The notes under the pieces were generated by a model, which was not told where the DNA came from, did not search any database, and saw only the letters and a program-made list of their open reading frames with translations. A stretch of DNA of 64,000 nt. Origin: Phialophora verrucosa. Lineage: Eukaryota; Ascomycota; Eurotiomycetes; Chaetothyriales; Herpotrichiellaceae. A program made the translations under genes and the position numbers. How positions within the stretch are numbered: position 1 is the stretch's first letter; every line of letters starts with the position of its first letter. The stretch spans positions 2,108,001 to 2,172,000 of the forward strand of contig MSED01000015.1 in NCBI GenBank assembly GCA_002099365.1. The letters are read 5' to 3'. Shown piece by piece: positions 46,406-57,934 of the stretch.

Positions 46406-47785
46406 ATGCGGGTGCGTAGCTTGGACCTCATCGCGAGGTCCTTGACTCGCCCAAGCGTGCCGTCGACACCACGATGGCTTCGGGAGAATCTGGGTCACTG
46501 CCACCACCAGCATTTCGCAGCCCGCTGCATCTCAAGCAACAGCAGCACACAGCGAGTCCCCGACTTTGCATTCGCCTTTGAGTAAGTTACATGCAGCAAT
46601 CTGACACCATCACCACCACTCCTAGTAGCAACAACAACAACAAACAGGCATCTAATCCCGTTCGATAGCATAGACGGCGTACTCGTGCGCAGCTCGAAGC
46701 CCATCCCCCACGCGTCCACGTCGCTCCAATTTCTCCATCAAAATGACATCCCCTTCATGCTCCTCACCAACGGCGGAGGGAGGCACGAGTCGGAGCGAGT
46801 CCAAGACCTCTCCTCCAAGCTCGCCGTGCCGCTGGACGAATCAAACTTCGTGCAATCGCACACGCCCTTCGCCGAGCTGATCCACGGCGAAAACAGCCTG
46901 CGCGACAAATGCATCATGGTCGTGGGCGGGGAATACGGGCGCTGCAGAGACGTCGCCGAGAGATACGGCTTCACCAACGTCGTCACGCCGGGAGACATCT
47001 ACGCGGCTCATCCGGAGATATGGCCGTTCAGCAAGCCCTTCCAGCAGAGCTACTACGCGTCGTTCGCGCGGCCGCTTCCCCGACCGATCAACCCGGCATC
47101 TCCGAACGAGGGTCTCAAGATCGACGCCGTCTTCGTCTACAATGATCCGCGCGACTGGGGGCTGGATATGCAAGTCATCCTGGACGTGATGTTGTCCCAC
47201 AGGGGGATCCTGGGGACTTATTCCCGCAAGAACGGCGACACCTCCCTGCCCAACAGCGGATATTTGCAAGACGGCCAGCCGACGCTATACTTCTCCAACG
47301 CCGACCTGCTCTGGGCGGCAGACTACCACCTCTCGCGGCTCGGGCAGGGCGGGTTCCAAGCATCATTGGAAGGCCTCTGGCGCGCCGTGACGTACCATAA
47401 GAACCACAAGTCCGCGCCAGAACTATACAAGACCGTGATCGGCAAACCGTACCGAGCGACATACGAATTCGCGGAGAAGCAATTGATGCGACATCGGGAA
47501 AGCCTTTTCCGGAAGAAGCATCAGCACCCGCACCAACATCCGCACCCGACGAAACTGAGAAAGGTGTACATGATCGGCGATAATCCCGAAAGCGACATTC
47601 GAGGCGCAAATGATTACCGCTCGCCTCATGGCGTCGAGTGGCTGAGTCTACTGACCAGGACAGGCGTATATAGAGACCAAGATGGTCGGCGGCCAACTTG
47701 GGAACCCACGGCCATTGTAGATGATGTCAAAGCCGCTGTACAGTGGGCGTTGAAGGACAGTGGTTGGCACCAACCCTTACGATAG
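46406..47785 (+). CDS. HAD-superfamily hydrolase, CECR5/TIGR01456-like, probably mitochondrial
   Basis: Exons 46406-46581 and 46669-47785 give 430 residues. The intron splits the codon of the nucleophile Asp59, and the join restores FAFDIDGVLVRSS, the DxDGV/T motif of HAD phosphatases. Motif II is MLLTNGGG and the late metal-binding motif is MIGDNPESDIRGAND. The cap sequence pattern (VGGEYGRCRDVAERYGF, TPGDIYAAHPEIWPF) matches the CECR5-like subfamily. The first ~55 residues are Arg/Ser-rich without acids after Asp7 (LIARSLTRPSVPSTPRWLR), like a mitochondrial presequence. The start is the ATG at 46406; the substrate is unknown. A His-rich insert (HQHPHQHPHP) lies near residue 345. Confidence 0.87.
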
Positions 47786-47939
47786 ACAATATAGACGTAC
47801 AGTGATTGACATTGACATTGACATGTACTAGGAGGAAGCTTCTTTACAAAGTGAAAAGGGTCGATGTCCATGGTTCTTGACCTGGCTCTCATTTTTCATG
47901 CATATCACTCCTCACTCTCACTCTCACTCTACCGAAGCA

Positions 47940-50203
47940 TTAGACGAACTCAAAGGTATCGCCCCCGCGATCATTGATCAATCTACCCACTCTCTCTGTG
48001 CCGACAATGCGTTCCAGCTTCAGAGCATCCCACTTGGAAAACAGCGCTCTGATCACGCCCTTCGTACTCCCCCGTCCACTACCACCATCGCCATCTTTAG
48101 CACCCCCGAGTCCGAGCAGCGAGATGATTTCTGCCCAGAATATCGGGTTCTCAGGTATTCCGTACCATATGATCTTGTGCACGCCTTTAATCCTGTAGCG
48201 GAAATGATGGTGCGATCGCTCCGAGTACAGCAGAAGGGCATGCCGTCCGGAGAGGAAGTGCGATCGTGCGCGCAACACTTCCTTGACGGGTGTGTACTCC
48301 GAGAGACTCCCGAAGGATAGGGTCGTGGCGTCGGAGGAAGTGGACAAATAGTTCCGCAGACGAGCGAAGTCCGCATACGTGGGCACGAAAAGGAGGATTC
48401 CTCGTTGATGGCGTGAATCGCGCACCATGGGGGCCAGGATTGTTGTGGTGAAGAATTTGAAGCGGGCGTCGGAGTCGGAGAGCGGGTTTGGAGATGGGAT
48501 GCGCAGGAAGGTTTGTGGGATGGGGGAAGTGAATGGGATCGGGAGAACGAGGGAGGACACGGACAGCATAGCCCCGGGGTAGGTCGGGAGGTATTTCACT
48601 CGTCCGGCGATGTTGTGCAGATGCGTGGAGGCGAGAGAATTTATCTCGGGCGTGAGGTAGTCGGTGAAAATGATCGTTTGACGGAGGTATTTTGCTTGGC
48701 CATCGAGATACCAATGGCGGACGCGGGAGAAGTCGCAGCCATGAGAGTCCTTGGGGAGAAGATTGAGTTGGGAGAAGACGTAGTCGAGATGTTGCCAGTT
48801 TTGCATTTGGAGGGCGTTGGCGTGGTCCACGATTACAATCTCAATGGAGGAGAGAAAGTCCGCGTCGTGGGCATTCTTCTTGTCCTTCCCACCGCCGCCT
48901 GTGGTGATTGTGCGCATCAGGCCGAGAGGCGAGCCGATGATGATGTCCGAATTGTAAAAGCCGGAGAAGAACTTGATTGTCTTGCGGGTGAACTTCAGAC
49001 CAATACGGAAGTCTTCTTCGTGATTGCCGCCGAATAGTTCTCGAAAGTCTTCGGGCTTATCCTGCCATTCATCCTTGTCTTCGCGGGAGTACGTCTCTAG
49101 GAAGCGTGCTTTGTTCTCCTGCTGATCGGGTGCACTGATCGTTGTAATGCTGTCGACAAACTTGACACATGCCTGCTTCGTTGGCACCATGACGAGCACT
49201 TTGGGTCGTGTGAAGCCTTGATCACGAAGATCTGGCGCCTCGGCAGATTGGACGGCCAATTTGGCATTATTCTTCAACACTCGGTCTCTGGTCTTGAAGA
49301 CGTGGTTCAGGGCATGTAGGCAAGACAAGTCCCGTAGACGAGTGGCATTCTTGAGGTTGCGGCAGCCATTCAGCACGTCGGCATAGTTGAATATCGATCC
49401 TGCCACATTCCTGTCCTCTGCGGATAGGCTCGAGACGACTTTGGTGCCACCATCAATGAGTCTACGTTTCAGATAGGCGTCCTTTGCTGATCTCAACTCG
49501 ATAACTTTCTCTTGAGTCCCTGTCCTGCAAATGGCTGTACGGCGTATATCCGAATCCAATATCGATGATGATGTTTTCCAATCAGCTTGTGTGACTGCTG
49601 ATTTCAAATCCTCTGTCGAAATAGCTGTATAGTGCCTCTCGAAAGGGTCTCGCAGTAGCATTTCCTCGTCATCGGAGTCAGCCCCGGCGGCTTGGCCATC
49701 TTCTTCGTCGGCCTCCACTTCCTCTCCAAGTTCGACAAGATGTTCTTCCGCCTGCGATTTCTGCTCTTGACCCATCTGCTCAATTTTTGCGTGCTCGCTC
49801 TTCACGGGCCTTCCAGTATAATCACTCTCAATGAATTTCCTCCTCTTCCTAGGGGGCTCGGAGGTTTCTTTTGCCGCATTAAGCGACTGCAGTAACAGAA
49901 CATATGAGTTTGAGGTCGGAGTTTCGTCTTCGCTAGCAGACTGGACATCTTCATCTTGGTCGGACGCGAGCTCTTCTGCACCCTCTGAAGGATCGTCTTC
50001 GCTTTCCACGCCATTTTGTGTCTCATCATCTCTACCAGTATTAGGATATGCAAACAAGACGTAAGATCTCGGCCGGGCACTTACTCGGTCTCCCTCAGGC
50101 GCGAGGTCTTGAACTGGTCTTGCTGCTGGAATACAGGACCTCTTTTACCTCCGCGGCCCCTGCTGGCAGGTTTGCCGCCTCTACGATGCCGAAATCCAGC
50201 CAT
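47940..50203 (-). CDS. UTP25: U3 snoRNP-associated protein Utp25 (Def homologue)
   Basis: Nucleolar factor of the small-subunit processome, related to DEAD-box helicases but lacking ATPase motifs. Exons 50085-50203 and 47940-50031, joined by a 53 nt intron (GTAAGT...CCTAATACTGGTAG), give 736 residues. The N-terminus is RG-rich (FRHRRGGKPASRGRGGKRG), then a long acidic Glu/Asp/Ser stretch. The conserved body follows: PKVLVMVPTKQACVKFVDSI, FYNSDIIIGSPLGLMRTI, IEIVIVDHANALQMQNWQHL, then GILLFVPTYADFARLRNYL and the C-terminal GRLINDRGGDTFEFV. Motif I GKT is absent, as expected. Confidence 0.93.
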
Positions 50204-51409
50204 GGTTGTCTCTTGATCAAACACAAAATCGCATGCGGGGAAGAAAATATTTCGAGATGTCGACTCCAAGAATCCGGGTGCCGCTTGTTGCTCGCCTAAC
50301 CTGCCAAATCCGGTAACTACTTACTTGCATAGCCGAAAGAAATCCAGTAACACTTCGGGGTTCTGGTCGCTCCGTCATCCGGACTCACTTCACCTTCGAC
50401 TATCTCGCAAAACTCGAGATCGTTGAGGTTCTTGCTCGGCGGCTTCGAAGAGAGCTAGATCTCATCGCTTCTGAAACGCTTCAGCTCGTCCCTATGTCAG
50501 CACTACGGAGATCGTATCTTCGCTTCGGCTGCATCTTCAGCTCTTCACGCACCGCGCTTGGCGTCACAGGTAGGGCTTGAGCGGCGAGCTTTTCCCGCCC
50601 ACATCGTACGTTGGTCTCTAAGGCGGAGGCTTTATCTCGACCGGGGCATTCTTGTTTTTCCATGTGAGATCACCTCTAGCCTGCAATGTGGAATACTGGG
50701 GATTGTGGCCGTTGTATCTCCCTGTGAGGCGCAACGCCGCAATGACAGGAGAGGCATCTCATGATCGAACACCATTCAACGCGGTCGGATGGTGCGCCGT
50801 TTGATATCCACCGGACTTGGCAAGTATCGCTTGCCCGAAGCAGACAAATGACTTGCATTGTCGGGTCCAAACACCAGCTGCCGAGAATTTCCTACTATAT
50901 TCATTGGACAACAGAAAGCTTCGAGCGGGATCTGCAACGGACTCGGGCGCCGACACTGTGTTGTGGCTGGGGAAAGCCTCGTTGGAGCGTGGTTAGCAGC
51001 ATTGCTTGATATGGATTAAGGTTGCCTCTTTGGCTTTTCGAGGATAACTTGCCATGGACGCTATTGGCCAACGCGTCCAATCCGCGTCAACCACCTGAAT
51101 GCAAGCGAGAGACCCCAGGAATTCAAAGCCAATGAGGCTTGCAAGTGCTTACTTTGGCGACGACAGGCTTGAATGCTTCTACCGCCAGTTGGAATGCTAT
51201 TTCTGGCCCGACGCCCAAAACGCCATGAACTCTGTCTGCCACAGCCTCGTGCTGGGTTGTCTCGGGAATGAATATGCGCCCCTGAGCACAATCTCCGCGA
51301 CATATTAAACATGCTCGACGCCCCCGTCCGTGGGTGTCGATATAACCAACAACTCGCGACACGTTATCACCATTTCTCAGAAACTCAAACCTACGACATT
51401 CACGGCGAA
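50204..51409. other. Divergent interval, UTP25 to membrane protein gene
   Basis: 1.2 kb with only small frames on both strands; promoters of the two flanking genes lie at its ends. No gene is recognised. Confidence 0.45.
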
Positions 51410-52268
51410 ATGGAATCTCTACGTCATCACCATGTCCCTCACGTTGATAATTCATTTGCTATCGACCTTCCTCCGTCGCACCAACAAGTTAAACAAGAAG
51501 AGCGAAAAGCTCGCGCGAGACCCAGCTTGCTTCGCATAATCATAAGAATCTTCACGCTTGCTGTGGGCGGTTCTATCCTCGGCGTACTCGCGCATGCAGT
51601 TGCAGTATGGTATATAACGCGCCATACTGTGCTGTCGCAGCCCGGCAAACTCCCACAGCCGGGATGGCCGTCCACGATGGATTTGAAGCCTACTTGGCTC
51701 ATGCTGGCCGCGGCGGGGATCGCTGTGATTGTACAGGTTGTCGCGTTTTTCACTCTCGTTGGCCCGGTAAGTTCTTTCAGTCGCTGTGCTTCTCGTATCT
51801 GTGGGCGTCCCAGCATTGATCTCTGACCGGCTCCACAGATACGCCGCCTCCGCGAATCACATCTGCACACATGGACCGTCTTCTTTACTTCCGTCGCTGG
51901 GATCGTACTGTGGGTCGGCGCGGTAGCATATTTTAAAGTCCAGGAGCAGAAGGGCCAACCCATCTGGACGCTGTGGTCATGGTCCTGCTCACATGAAGAC
52001 TGGACGAACGGGAAGATGGCTTTCAGCGCCATGTGCACGAAGCTGGTAAGCTTGACTTGAAACCGAAACCCCGAGTCATTCGATTGGTGACCTGTAGTTT
52101 GGAGCGCATTTGCTGACCCTCGTGCGCTTCTAGAACTACTCCTTCTACGCCGGGATTGCTGTGGCCGTCCTCGAACTTGCAAGTCTATTGCTGTTTGCAC
52201 ACAAGTTGCGAAACATCAAGAAAGAGGGACATGGATATACGAGAATCACTATCCAACAGATGAGCTAG
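51410..52268 (+). CDS. Unrecognised four-helix membrane protein
   Basis: Three exons, 51410-51766, 51839-52045 and 52134-52268, all in phase 0, encode 232 residues. A hydrophilic N-terminus (His/Gln/Lys-rich, about 45 residues) is followed by a basic segment and helix 1 (IFTLAVGGSILGVLAHAVAVWY). Helix 2 is LMLAAAGIAVIVQVVAFFTLV, helix 3 is VFFTSVAGIVLWVGAVAYF and helix 4 is YAGIAVAVLELASLLLFA. Between helices 3 and 4 is a Trp-rich loop with two Cys (TLWSWSCSHEDW...SAMCTKL). The tail is basic. The topology recalls small fungal tetraspan proteins, but I cannot name a family. The regular spacing of helices and exon phases supports a real gene. Confidence 0.72.
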
Positions 52269-53009
52269 AGCTAGGGCTGCGGGACGGAGTGATGTCGCAG
52301 GTAATCCCCTGCAGAAACGTGCACCAACGGAGCGAACGCACTGCAACCGCGGCGACGTCTTTGTGTACCGACCATGACAAGCGTGGTGTTTATGGCTTCT
52401 TCAGACGCATTCGAGTTGGAGATCTGGTCTTTTTCCGGGTTTCCCTGGAACCGTGGCAATTCCCCGTCCGGGGACTTGGCGCCGCACGACCACTAGCCCA
52501 GGGTGCCCAGGATACTGCGGCTGGTGGTTGATCCCTAGTTTGCTGCTATCTCACCACGATCCGCTTTGGCGATAGCTATGGACTCTCTTGGGTCGAGGAG
52601 GGACAAGGAGTTTGGGGACCTGACGGACGGAGAGGTCGAGGGAGGCCACCGCCGAACCTTTCGCCTCAAGCCCGGCACCGACACGAAGAAGAGTGTCTCA
52701 GAGGATCAAGCTCGGGCGGCCGATCATAGAGAAGAAACGATCGGGTGAGGAAACGTGAGGGAAACTGGATTGCGGAACTGGCTTATATACGCTGCTGAAG
52801 CATGATCACCTCGCTTGTACTCTGATAAACAGCATGGTCTGCTTCGAAGTGGGCTGCCTTCGCGTCGCTTTCATCGAGCCTCGATCCACGTCTCTTATCC
52901 AGTTCCTCGTCACCTGAAGCTCAGTCCCGATTCAAGGGTGGATCTGTTGCCCGGAGATATGGACCGCACTATCTGGCATCTGCAAGTGTGCAGATCCAAA
53001 CTCGAGGTT
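52269..53009. other. Intergenic, convergent 3' flanks
   Basis: 740 bp between the stop codons of the membrane protein gene and the Myb-like gene. Only short frames are present. Confidence 0.5.
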
Positions 53010-53661
53010 TCAGTCATCAAGTTCGTGGTTCGCCTCCTTCTTTACCTTACCAGCACCATTCTCACCTACTTCGGCATTGCCATCACCATGCTTTTGCTTC
53101 TTGACCTGGGCGTCCTCCACCTCGCTTCCTTCAAGCTCATCCTTGACGACGGGTTGGCTCTTCTTTCCCTTCTTTGCACCGCCTTTCTCGCTGCTAGGAG
53201 TGTCGACACTGTCTCCCTCACCACCGACATCGGCCTTGCGCTTGCGTCCACGACCCTTGGGAGTCTTCGGCTTCTCGCCGTCAGCGTCTTTGGCATTCAC
53301 TGCGCCGTCCCCATCGCCGCCGCCAGGTCTGATCGAATTTCTCTCCCAGACGAGCCCGTGATGCTCCACGATAGACTTGAGTTTGGAAGAACTAGCACGG
53401 CCGCTCCTGTCAGCAGGTCTCCCTCATCCGGGGTGAAACAGGGAAAGAAAAAAAGGGGGCAGGTAGATAGATGGGCAGATCGATGCTATTCACGTACGCG
53501 TTGTGGCCGTGCTTGATGCCGTGCTCTTTCGCGACCTCATTCCAGTCCGGCTTGATGAGATTGACTTGCTCGCAGTTCTTGAAGACGCTCATGACAAACT
53601 CGAAGTTTGGGTCGCCGACGCCGCTTGCAGAGGCCGAAACTCTGCTTGCTTTCGGAGCCAT
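53010..53661 (-). CDS. Small nuclear protein with Myb/SANT-like N-terminus
   Basis: Exons 53498-53661 and 53010-53406, joined over a 91 nt intron (GTACGT...CTGCTGACAG), encode 186 residues. The N-terminal 75 residues, with FEFVMSVFKNCEQVNLIKPDWNEVAKEHG and SGRASSSKLKSIVEHHG, have the helix pattern of the short Myb-like DNA-binding domain seen in many fungal hypothetical proteins. The remainder is strongly charged, with a basic GRGRKRK segment that could be a nuclear localisation signal or AT-hook-like, then alternating acidic and Lys-rich stretches. A role in DNA binding is inferred from the fold pattern alone. Confidence 0.7.
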
Positions 53662-55260
53662 ATTCAATGTTCAACGGTGGATGGAGGGATGGTTGATGGG
53701 GATGAAGAAGCTTTCGAGAGCAATGAAGATTGAAGATTGGAGAGGAAAGCCCACGTTTGAGTATGAGTGTGAGCGAGACAGTCAACGGAGAAGAGAAAAG
53801 AGAAAGGGCGGAAGAGAGGAAGAGAGGAGGAGAAGCCAAGCCTCATTTCTACGTGGCATCGTCACCGGGCGGTGAGAAATCGAACCGCAAAGTATGTGAA
53901 GTGAAGGACACCAGAGCTCAGGACCCGGAACTTCAGCCTCATCCTGAGTTCACCCCTGAGACCAAGAGAAAGTGGATTTGAGCATCAGACGTGGCTCATA
54001 CCCCGAGTGAGGATAATGACGCGAGCTTCAAGTTGCTGCGTGTTGTGTGAGCTTCAGTACCTCGTAGAGATAGGATTTCCGAGAGTCGAACTAGCACAAG
54101 CACGAAGAATTCGTTTGTGAAGTTGAAGCGAGAACAGGGCGAGCTGAGGGAGCAGATGATGATGCTTCGCCGTCATCTGAGGGCTTTCTGCCCTGCCGTG
54201 CTCTTGGCAAGATCCTTTCGGCCCCAGGCTGCAGCTTTGACTCTCCTCTGTTCTGTCACTGTGTACACCACCCTCGTCTTCTACACAGTGCGAGGTAGAT
54301 TGTGACCGGTGTGTTGCGAATCTCGGCTCGGCTGAGCCAAGCACGGTGAGTTTCTCTTTGAAATGCTTGAAGAAAAAGCCAGTGATGGTTGTGCCTCATC
54401 ATCGGAGCCAGCATTTCGTAAGCCAAAATTGAGAGCACTGAATCCTCGGGCTACGCCTCCTTCTGGTTTTGATGCACATCGCCGTTAATTCGACTGACCT
54501 TAAGGACGCCCCCCATGGTACGGCGCATACCGGATTCACCCACAGGTTCAATGAAGCCGTATGCGCTCCCCATTTGACGCTCTTCCGACGGCGTTGGTGA
54601 TGTAAAGTCGTTGCAGGGAAATCCGCCTTCGGTTTGGTCGGTCCAGCTTGAGCATTTGGTCGTCCTACTACTGTTGATGAAGGATCTGCGAACTTCAAGA
54701 TTAGTTTTGCCAAACACACTTCATCCAGGAGGAAATTCATCAGACGAAAAGCTATTCTAGCCGCGGTGGTTCCTTGTCCTTCTCCATGTCTATTTCCTTC
54801 CTCCGTTCCAAATAAGTATGTACCTCGATAACGGTCGCAGTGACTACACTGTCCTCCATCCTCGTCACGTTCAATTTCACGGTTATCATGACATTCGCAA
54901 CAAAACGAGTCCATCCGCCGGCAGTGATAATATCCGGATCTCTGGGCAGCCCGGCGCCGCGATAAACCGCAAGGCCGTGGCCTCTCCGCAAAAAATCCAG
55001 CTTTCCCCAACGATTCGGGTCAAGAATCCACCGCGCAGATTGAAAATACTACATATTTTATATGCACGTATGGGTCTCATTCTAGAGCGGCCTTTGGGCG
55101 GTAATCCTCCACAGCTGGACGGACGCGAGACTGAAAGGAGCAACTTGCTTCAGCTCTCAAGTATATATTGTCGGGGCTCCATTGCCCGCATCGCCCTCAC
55201 CCGACCTTCCGACACCCTCACTGCTTCTGGGGAGATTTTGACAAAGCGACAGAGTTCGGT
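53662..55260. other. Gene-poor interval, 1.6 kb, left border of the catabolic cluster
   Basis: No recognised gene. Purine-rich sequence near 53730-53840 lies upstream of the Myb-like gene. The right end is the MFS transporter promoter, with a CreA-type CTGGGG at 55227-55232, 29 bp before the start codon. Confidence 0.45.
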
Positions 55261-57296
55261 ATGGGCGTCGACAAATATACTTTGGGCGTGGCCCTTTTCG
55301 CCAGTTTGGGCACATTTCTATATGTAAGCACAATTACACAATATGCAATTTCTCCTGGTCTACAAGCTAACAGGACTTGTCGTCGGCAGGGATATGACAC
55401 TGGAATTGTGACAACCAGTCAGTACAAACGAGCTCCCTTGAGATATGCGATATGACTGATAGCGTCAACAGCCATTGCGCACCCCAGTTGGGTTGCTTAC
55501 ATGCACAATCCCAATCCTGCCCTTGTTGGTGGCGTATGTACCTACAACCATGGCAGGAGATGTTAGAGATTAACAAATATGCCAGGTCGGCGCAATTTAC
55601 ATCGGTGGAGAAGCCGTGGGTGCGCTCATTCAGATCGCCATCGCGGACAAGCTGGGTCGTCTACGTTTCATGCAATTGCTCTGCGCGATCGTGACCGCTG
55701 GATGTATCATTCAGACAGCTGCGGTCAATATGGGTATGCTGCTTGCAGGGCGCATTCTCACGGGCATCGCTGTTGGGTAAGCATACGTCTTCTGCCAGAG
55801 TTAGCCCGGGGACTGACCCTGACTTGCCAAATCATCAGTTCTCTATCGGCCACGGTACCAGTCTACCTGTCTGAAATCAGTGACCCTAAACATCGTGGCT
55901 TTATCGGTGGCCTCTCTGGAGTCAACCTGTCGTGCGGCATCATGGTGTCCAATTGGGTCGGCTTCGCCTGCAATTACGCTCCTTATGGCCAGCTCCAGTG
56001 GCGTCTCCCTCTCGGTCTACAGATTCCATGGGGAATCATCATGTTTATTGGCCTGGCCACCTTCATGCCGAACTCGCCACGTCATCTCGTCCAAAAGGGC
56101 AAGATGGAACAAGCACGCAAAGCTTTTGTCCAGATCCGACGAGATCTTCAGTCCCACGAGGTTCAGCAGGAGTTTGCCCTGATGACATCTCAAATTGCCT
56201 TTGAGCAGGAGCGACGAAGCCCGTCCTTCCTGAGCGCCTTCAAGCGTTACCGTCATCGAGTGCTCGTGTAGGTGGACTCTCGACCGGACGGCGTATTTTG
56301 AGAAGCTAATTGAACTGTCAGGTCCGTCTCGGTCCAAATCTTAACGGCGATCACCGGTGTCAATGTGATTCAGGTCAGTTGTGTTTCTCCACCGACATCA
56401 CAAAAAAGGTACTGACGTGATCCAATGTAGTACTACCAAAGTGAGTTATTGCAAGCTGCAGATTGAGCAAGTTTAATTTACAAACTCTACAGCGACACTC
56501 TACAAGTCTCTGGGTATCGAGAGCAAAACCATCCTTGCGCTCACCGCGGTTTGGGGAACATGCGCTTTCCTGTCGAGCGCCTTTTCCATTCCATTCCTTC
56601 CGGACCGCATGGGGAGGCGGAAAATGTTGCTCGTTGGTGTCGTCTGGGTGGTCTTCACCGAGATCTACGCCGCCGTTATGCAGCGTGAGTTTCAGGATAC
56701 AAATAACCGCGTTGGAAAGGGATTCGCGATTCTCGGCATCTACGTCTTTACCGTTGGTTACTGTAAGCTACCTCTGATGACCATATCGAAGCATTGGACT
56801 CCACTAACGTTGTAACAGACAGCTTGATCAATCCCGTGACATGGCTCTACGGCGCTGAGGTACTTCCGGTGGCCCTGCGAAACAAATTTATGGGTGTTGC
56901 GGCGTTCGCACATTACGCGGTCAATGTCTCGAGTAGGCAATCTTGGCCTCTTTATTCAATCCTTGTTGTGCTGACAGGTTTTCGACAGTTACCGAGGCGG
57001 GCCCCAGCGCCTTTAAGAATATCCGTGAGAACTACTACTATGTGTTTGTTGCCTGCTGTGCGGTGTACTTTTTCATCATCTACTTTTACTATCCGTAGGT
57101 GTCCCAAGACCGTTGTTTGACAAATCCCGTTTGCTGACCCAGCCACAGAGAAACCAAACAGAAGACTCTCGAAGAGATCGCTGCCGCTTTCGGTGATGAG
57201 GTCGTCGAGGTGGAGGCTCGACAAGACGCTCTCGTCGAAAAGCTAGCCATCGAGGCCAAAGTGGCCAATGTCGCGCACATCGAGGAGGGAACCTAG
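55261..57296 (+). CDS. MFS sugar porter
   Basis: Twelve-helix sugar/H+ symporter-type protein of 490 residues in 11 exons: 55261-55323, 55390-55417, 55472-55533, 55586-55776, 55839-56267, 56322-56373, 56431-56440, 56493-56762, 56819-56932, 56989-57094, 57149-57296. All introns are 52-66 nt. Family motifs are rebuilt across the joins: TFLYGYDTGIVTT in helix 1, DKLGRLR in loop 2-3, GRILTGIAVGSLSATVPVYLSE, the QILTAITGVNVIQYYQ helix, DRMGRRK in loop 8-9 and PETKQKTLEEI after helix 12. Exon 7 has only 10 nt. It is the first gene of the putative catabolic cluster and its likely uptake step; the sugar is unknown. Confidence 0.9.
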
Positions 57297-57934
57297 ATTG
57301 AACGGGCGCTCTGACTTGTTTACGTGTCAGCCAGTGATATCGAAATGGGATGGCTCTGTAGCTACGCAAGAAGCTGCGGTGAGAAGACGCCGGAACGAAG
57401 GGGTTTCCTGTTAAGTAGAGAGTCTAATTGGGCTCGGGGTGGTTAAATTGCAGCTTCTCCCATATCCAACGCCTCTCGCATGATCAGTTACTGTACTTAG
57501 TCCCTCCCACCCCGGCCTTGGAGATTTTCCGGTCCAGACGGTAGGTTTAGCATCAAGTCCGCACGGCTCATGGCAGTGGGACTTGTTGGCACCCTGCGAA
57601 TCCCATACGCTCCACTCCCCGGGGTTTTCCTCCTCCGCCGTCCTGGTTGCTATGGAATGGTAATATGCCGAAGCTAGACTGGGGACTTGAAATCCTTGGA
57701 AGACGCGGGCTGGACAAGGGCCCCTCCCGTGCCGTTCACTGAGAGAGACGCGAAGAAGAAAAGTGGACGTGCGCCTGGTGCAGATAAATAGGATTGATTC
57801 GGTTTTTCAATAATACCGTCCGATCACCCCGTCCCATTCAAATATATCCTATATTCTACTTGTGGTCGACAGGCTGCGCTACAATTCGAGCAGTGAAGCA
57901 TCTTGACGACTTCAACACAAGGATCTATCAAACA
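57297..57934. promoter_or_regulatory. Promoter region of the aldolase gene
   Basis: 638 bp between the MFS stop and the aldolase ATG. It contains a palindromic CCCCGGGG at 57617-57624, in which each strand reads CCGGGG and fits the CreA consensus SYGGRG. A TA-rich tract lies near 57840-57855. The aldolase frame is open upstream of 57935 only via a non-ATG start. Confidence 0.45.

Noticed and set aside
52815..53516. 233-codon plus-strand frame over the Myb-like gene
   Set aside because: It is antisense to a two-exon gene with correct splice sites and a recognisable N-terminal domain; its own start is not a clear ATG context and its Leu-rich sequence mirrors the Glu/Lys-rich coding strand.
54060..54130. 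tRNA-like T-loop on the minus strand (GTTCGACT)
   Set aside because: The flanking bases do not form the T-stem or an acceptor stem, so no cloverleaf can be built.
57794..57934. 47-codon upstream extension of the aldolase
   Set aside because: It starts with TTG and lies in the promoter/5' UTR with a TA-rich tract; the ATG at 57935 is the first in frame.
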